Made by a program: the position numbers and the translations under genes
The notes under the pieces: model-generated
Database searches by the model: none
What the model was told of the DNA's origin: nothing
Seen by the model: only the letters and a program-made list of their open reading frames with translations
In this document: piece by piece, positions 6,926 through 8,907 of the stretch
Layout of the letters: each line of letters opens with the position of its first letter
Position numbering within the stretch: position 1 is the first letter of the stretch
Source: Tannerella sp.
GTDB taxonomy: Bacteria > Bacteroidota > Bacteroidia > Bacteroidales > Tannerellaceae
Reading direction: 5' to 3'
Assembly (NCBI GenBank): GCA_031283785.1
Contig: JAITBC010000183.1
Span: 1-8,907, forward strand
Length of the DNA stretch: 8,907 nucleotides

Positions 6926-6959
6926 GCCTGCCGATTTTGATAAATCAAAATAGGCAGGC
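6926..6959. terminator. Long hairpin between convergent genes, possible bidirectional terminator
   Basis: GCCTGCC-G-ATTTTGAT (6926-6941) pairs with ATCAAAAT-A-GGCAGGC (6944-6959) around an AA loop, 15 of 16 pairs, one G/A mismatch. It lies between the ends of the GH16 gene (6811) and the minus-strand oxidoreductase (7083), the expected place for a shared terminator. The nearest T-tract on the plus strand (T8, 6972-6979) begins 12 nt after the stem, so it is not a textbook rho-independent terminator, and no T-tract follows on the minus strand. Confidence 0.5.
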
Positions 6960-7082
6960 GCAAATTTAATGTTTTTTTTCGTCTCATTGATTCACCTTTG
7001 AGTATTATTTTATGTGAGGCATTGAGAATACACAAATAGATAATTCATGTTGCTCGTGGCCCTACTAATAATACAACGGGTT

Positions 7083-8399
7083 TTATAATTTCATTTCCCA
7101 GCCCGGTTCATAAGTACGTTTCCATAAAGCTTCCGCTTCCTTGTTTCCTGTGATATGTCCATTTTTCGGATCACAAATCAGCGTCGTTCCTGTTCTTTGA
7201 GAAATGTTTGCTAAATGGCACAGCAATACGCTTTTATGACCCTCTTCAATAGGTGCGGTGATCTTTGTGTTTCCCTTAATTCCTTCGATGAAATTTTTCA
7301 GGTGATACAAATCAGCATTGCCACTGGCGCTTACGGTGTTATTAGGATCGGCTACGATGTCCGATTTAATTTCTTTGATCAGTTTTTTCTTTTCATCGAA
7401 AATATTGTACTCTTCTCCTCCGTAATTGACCAAAGTCCCTTTATCTCCATAGATAATGAATCCTCTGCCGTTACCTTCAACAGGGTAGGAGTTGCAACTG
7501 CGACCTTCCCAAGTTATGACTTTTTTATCGCCAAACTCAAACGAAGCGATTTGTGTATCGGGTGTTTGCCAATCGTCAGAATAAGCATATCTTCCTCCGG
7601 CTGACGTCACTTTAGTAGGAAAATCCACATCCATAAACCAGCGACAACAATCTAATTCATGATTGCCGTTGTTACACGATTCACCTGTGCCCCAATGCCA
7701 AAACCAATGCCAATTGTAATGAACCAGATTGTCCTGATAATCTTTACGCGGCGCAGGTCCTTGCCAAAGATTGAAATCCAAGGTAGATGGCGCCGCTATC
7801 TTCTTTCCGACGCCTATGGCTTTACGAGAATTTACATACCACGATTTACCCATGTACGGGTTGCCGATGATGCCGCCGTGTACTTCCTTTATCGCTTCTA
7901 TCAGTGTAGGAAACGAACGGCGCTGGCTGCCTACCTGTATGATCTTTTGGTATTTTGTCTGCGCCTGAACCAACAGTTCACTCTCGTAAGGGTTGTGACT
8001 GCAAGGTTTTTCCACGTACACATGTTTGCCGTTGGCCACGCCCAGAAGTGCGGCCGGTGCATGCCAATGGTCTGGGGCGGCAATCACTAAAGCATCGAAA
8101 TCTTTTTGGGTTACCAACTTACGGACGTCTTTTTCGACTGTAGGTTTACGGGCACTTTTTGAGACCTTCAACCCTTTCTGTATAGCGCTGTCTTCTACGT
8201 CGCAGATGTAGGCCACTTCAACCCCCTCCATCTGCGAAAATTTATCCACATGATAGCCTCCGCGACCATTCACGCCCATGACCGCTATCAATATCTTATT
8301 GCTTGGTGCATTCTTCCCGAAAACAGGAAAATTAAGTATCGTTAAACTGCCGGCTGTTGTGGCTAATGTGGTGGTTTTTATAAATTCTCTTCGTTTCAT
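7083..8399 (-). CDS. Gfo/Idh/MocA family oxidoreductase with Tat signal
   Basis: The product has 438 residues. The start is a Tat-type signal, KRREFIK at 2-8, followed by a hydrophobic stretch to about 25, so it is probably exported folded to the periplasm. The Rossmann fold begins with ILIAVMGVNGRGG (36-48, GxxGRGG), and the family signature is VYVEKPCSHNP (128-137, EKP at 130-132). The C-terminal substrate domain carries GNHELDCCRWFM (245-256), with the histidine and aspartate usual in this group. Members oxidise or reduce sugars with bound NAD(P); related Tat-exported members in Bacteroidota have been tied to 3-keto-sugar chemistry, but the substrate here is unknown. It is convergent with the GH16 gene and so not part of the same operon, though a shared sugar theme is plausible. 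No damage was seen. The ATG at 8397-8399 is chosen because it starts the Tat signal. Confidence 0.93.
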   Translation of the reverse strand: MKRREFIKTTTLATTAGSLTILNFPVFGKNAPSNKILIAVMGVNGRGGYHVDKFSQMEGVEVAYICDVEDSAIQKGLKVSKSARKPTVEKDVRKLVTQKDFDALVIAAPDHWHAPAALLGVANGKHVYVEKPCSHNPYESELLVQAQTKYQKIIQVGSQRRSFPTLIEAIKEVHGGIIGNPYMGKSWYVNSRKAIGVGKKIAAPSTLDFNLWQGPAPRKDYQDNLVHYNWHWFWHWGTGESCNNGNHELDCCRWFMDVDFPTKVTSAGGRYAYSDDWQTPDTQIASFEFGDKKVITWEGRSCNSYPVEGNGRGFIIYGDKGTLVNYGGEEYNIFDEKKKLIKEIKSDIVADPNNTVSASGNADLYHLKNFIEGIKGNTKITAPIEEGHKSVLLCHLANISQRTGTTLICDPKNGHITGNKEAEALWKRTYEPGWEMKL

Positions 8400-8451
8400 G
8401 ATTTATTTATTTTTAAATTGTTAAATATATTTATACTTTACGCGGTATAGT

Positions 8452-8483
8452 TTTGTGCAACAGAAAAAGAATAAGCATATTTG
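8452..8483 (+). promoter_or_regulatory. Candidate promoter for the truncated IS630-like gene
   Basis: TTTG at 8452-8455, then 20 nt, then CATATTTG at 8476-8483. This agrees with the Bacteroidota pattern TTTG / TAnnTTTG except for C in place of T in the first -7 base. A transcript from here would have a leader under 25 nt to the ATG at 8508. Confidence 0.3.
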
Positions 8484-8517
8484 CAAAACCCTTCAAAAAA
8501 ATACAGTATGCTTATTC
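8469..8517. repeat. 11-bp inverted repeat spanning the start codon of the truncated transposase
   Basis: GAATAAGCATA (8469-8479) is perfectly complementary to TATGCTTATTC (8507-8517), which contains the ATG at 8508-8510. The loop is 27 nt. If transcribed from further upstream, the RNA could fold the start codon into a stem; from the candidate promoter at 8452-8483 the left arm would not be transcribed. Confidence 0.6.
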
Positions 8518-8642
8518 AACTGAATTTATCCGAAGAAGAAATTCGGGTGCTAAATTACAAAAGATTTTGGGAATCGCAACCGATTCTTCAAAAAAGATTA
8601 CATGCTTTATATTTGAAGTCCGTCATTATGAGTAACGAATAG
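8508..8642 (+). pseudogene. Truncated IS630-like transposase start
   Basis: 44 residues beginning MLIQLNLSEEEIRVLNYKRF and ending LYLKSVIMSNE before TAG at 8640-8642. From memory the sequence resembles the N-terminal helix-turn-helix region of Bacteroidota IS630-type transposases (MLELKFTEEDMQALQYER...), and it is clearly homologous to the gene start at 8841. A full transposase of this type is over 300 residues, so this is a remnant; no convincing continuation was found in the other frames downstream to 8740. A short regulatory HTH protein is a less likely alternative. Confidence 0.5.
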
Positions 8643-8744
8643 ATGCATTTCGACATGTTCCTTCATAAAAATGGTTCCACTTCTATATAGTGTCTGCACG
8701 GAAACGCATAATCAATTATCATACAGTTAATTATGTATATAATA

Positions 8745-8780
8745 GGCAGTTGAAAAGTTCCCCAAAAAAAATTGGCAGTT
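8745..8780. repeat. GGCAGTT direct repeat upstream of second transposase start
   Basis: GGCAGTT occurs at 8745-8751 and 8774-8780 in the AT-rich spacer 8643-8840. This could mark the left end of the insertion sequence or its transposase-binding region, but the right end is outside the window and nothing confirms it. Confidence 0.25.
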
Positions 8781-8815
8781 ATACTATTCTCTGTCATAAT
8801 ATGAAAAATATTTAT

Positions 8816-8823
8816 TATTTTTG
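8816..8823 (+). promoter_or_regulatory. Candidate -7 promoter box (TATTTTTG) of the second transposase
   Basis: TATTTTTG matches TAnnTTTG exactly and ends 17 nt before the ATG at 8841. No matching -33 TTTG was seen at the expected distance. The stretch TTTGCAGTCAAAAAAAC that follows resembles the TTTGCAAAACCCTTCAAAAAAA before the first copy, so the leaders of the two genes also look homologous. Confidence 0.35.
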
Positions 8824-8840
8824 CAGTCAAAAAAACGACA

Positions 8841-8907
8841 ATGTTAGAGTTAAAATTTACAGAAGAAGATATGCAAGCCCTGCAATACGAGCGTTATAAT
8901 CATCCAC
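8841..8907 (+). CDS. IS630-like transposase, N-terminal fragment at window edge
   Basis: The reading begins MLELKFTEEDMQALQYERYN and runs off the window after 22 full codons. From memory this is the start of a Bacteroidota IS630-family (or closely related HTH) transposase, which would move its element by cut-and-paste with TA targets. It aligns with the truncated copy at 8508 (LxLxxxEExxxxLxYxR). Whether the rest is intact cannot be seen. Confidence 0.5.
   Translation, partial: MLELKFTEEDMQALQYERYNHP

Noticed and set aside
6843..6950. Glycine-rich minus-strand peptide ending GGNIAGIRKFY
   Set aside because: Its regularity comes entirely from the C-rich DNA repeat; it begins after a stop in the hairpin and has no start codon context.
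1..8907. CRISPR arrays, tRNA or rRNA genes
   Set aside because: No regularly spaced direct repeats of suitable length and no cloverleaf or rRNA-like sequence were found on either strand by eye.

Overview
The window looks like accessory DNA from a member of the Bacteroidota, probably order Bacteroidales. The grounds are the mix of protein families (a lipoprotein FAD oxidoreductase, a FucP-type sugar permease, a secreted GH16 hydrolase, a Tat-exported Gfo/Idh/MocA oxidoreductase), the AT-rich spacers without obvious Shine-Dalgarno sites, and -7 boxes of the TAnnTTTG type. Species-level placement is not possible by eye. No rRNA, tRNA or CRISPR was seen.

Layout: positions 1-358 are AT-rich and hold a possible 3' gene remnant (3-101), a small direct repeat and a TTCATAA heptamer array directly before the first gene. 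Positions 359-6811 are a co-directional plus-strand gene row: FAD-dependent oxidoreductase (359-2215, with its severed C-terminal domain at 2425-2787), a DoxX-type membrane protein fused to a TIM-barrel-like domain (2819-4345), an MFS sugar permease split by a frameshift (4358-5059 and 4962-5498) and a GH16 glycoside hydrolase (5501-6811). The spacers between the real genes are short (31, 12 and 2 nt), which suggests one transcript. Positions 6812-7082 are a convergent spacer with a strong hairpin and a C-rich repeat. A Gfo/Idh/MocA oxidoreductase lies on the minus strand (7083-8399). The right end (8400-8907) carries two tandem, homologous starts of IS630-like transposase genes, the first truncated and the second cut by the window edge.

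Together the genes suggest a small glucan/sugar-use locus. GH16 would cut a beta-glucan outside the cytoplasm, the FucP-like permease would import the sugar, and several oxidoreductases (FAD, Gfo/Idh, and the DoxX fusion possibly linked to the quinone pool) could act on the sugar in the cell envelope. This joint role is inference. No SusC/SusD pair is present in the window.

The most notable points are: (1) the FAD oxidoreductase appears to have been cut by about 200 bp of non-coding, hairpin-rich dispersed-repeat DNA (2216-2424), after which its conserved C-terminal domain resumes in another frame; (2) the DoxX fusion carries an internal Tat-like SRREALK motif between its membrane part and its barrel; (3) the MFS gene has lost roughly 60 residues around TM7-TM8 and its frame. 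Two of four genes in the row being broken suggests decay (or assembly error) next to insertion sequences.
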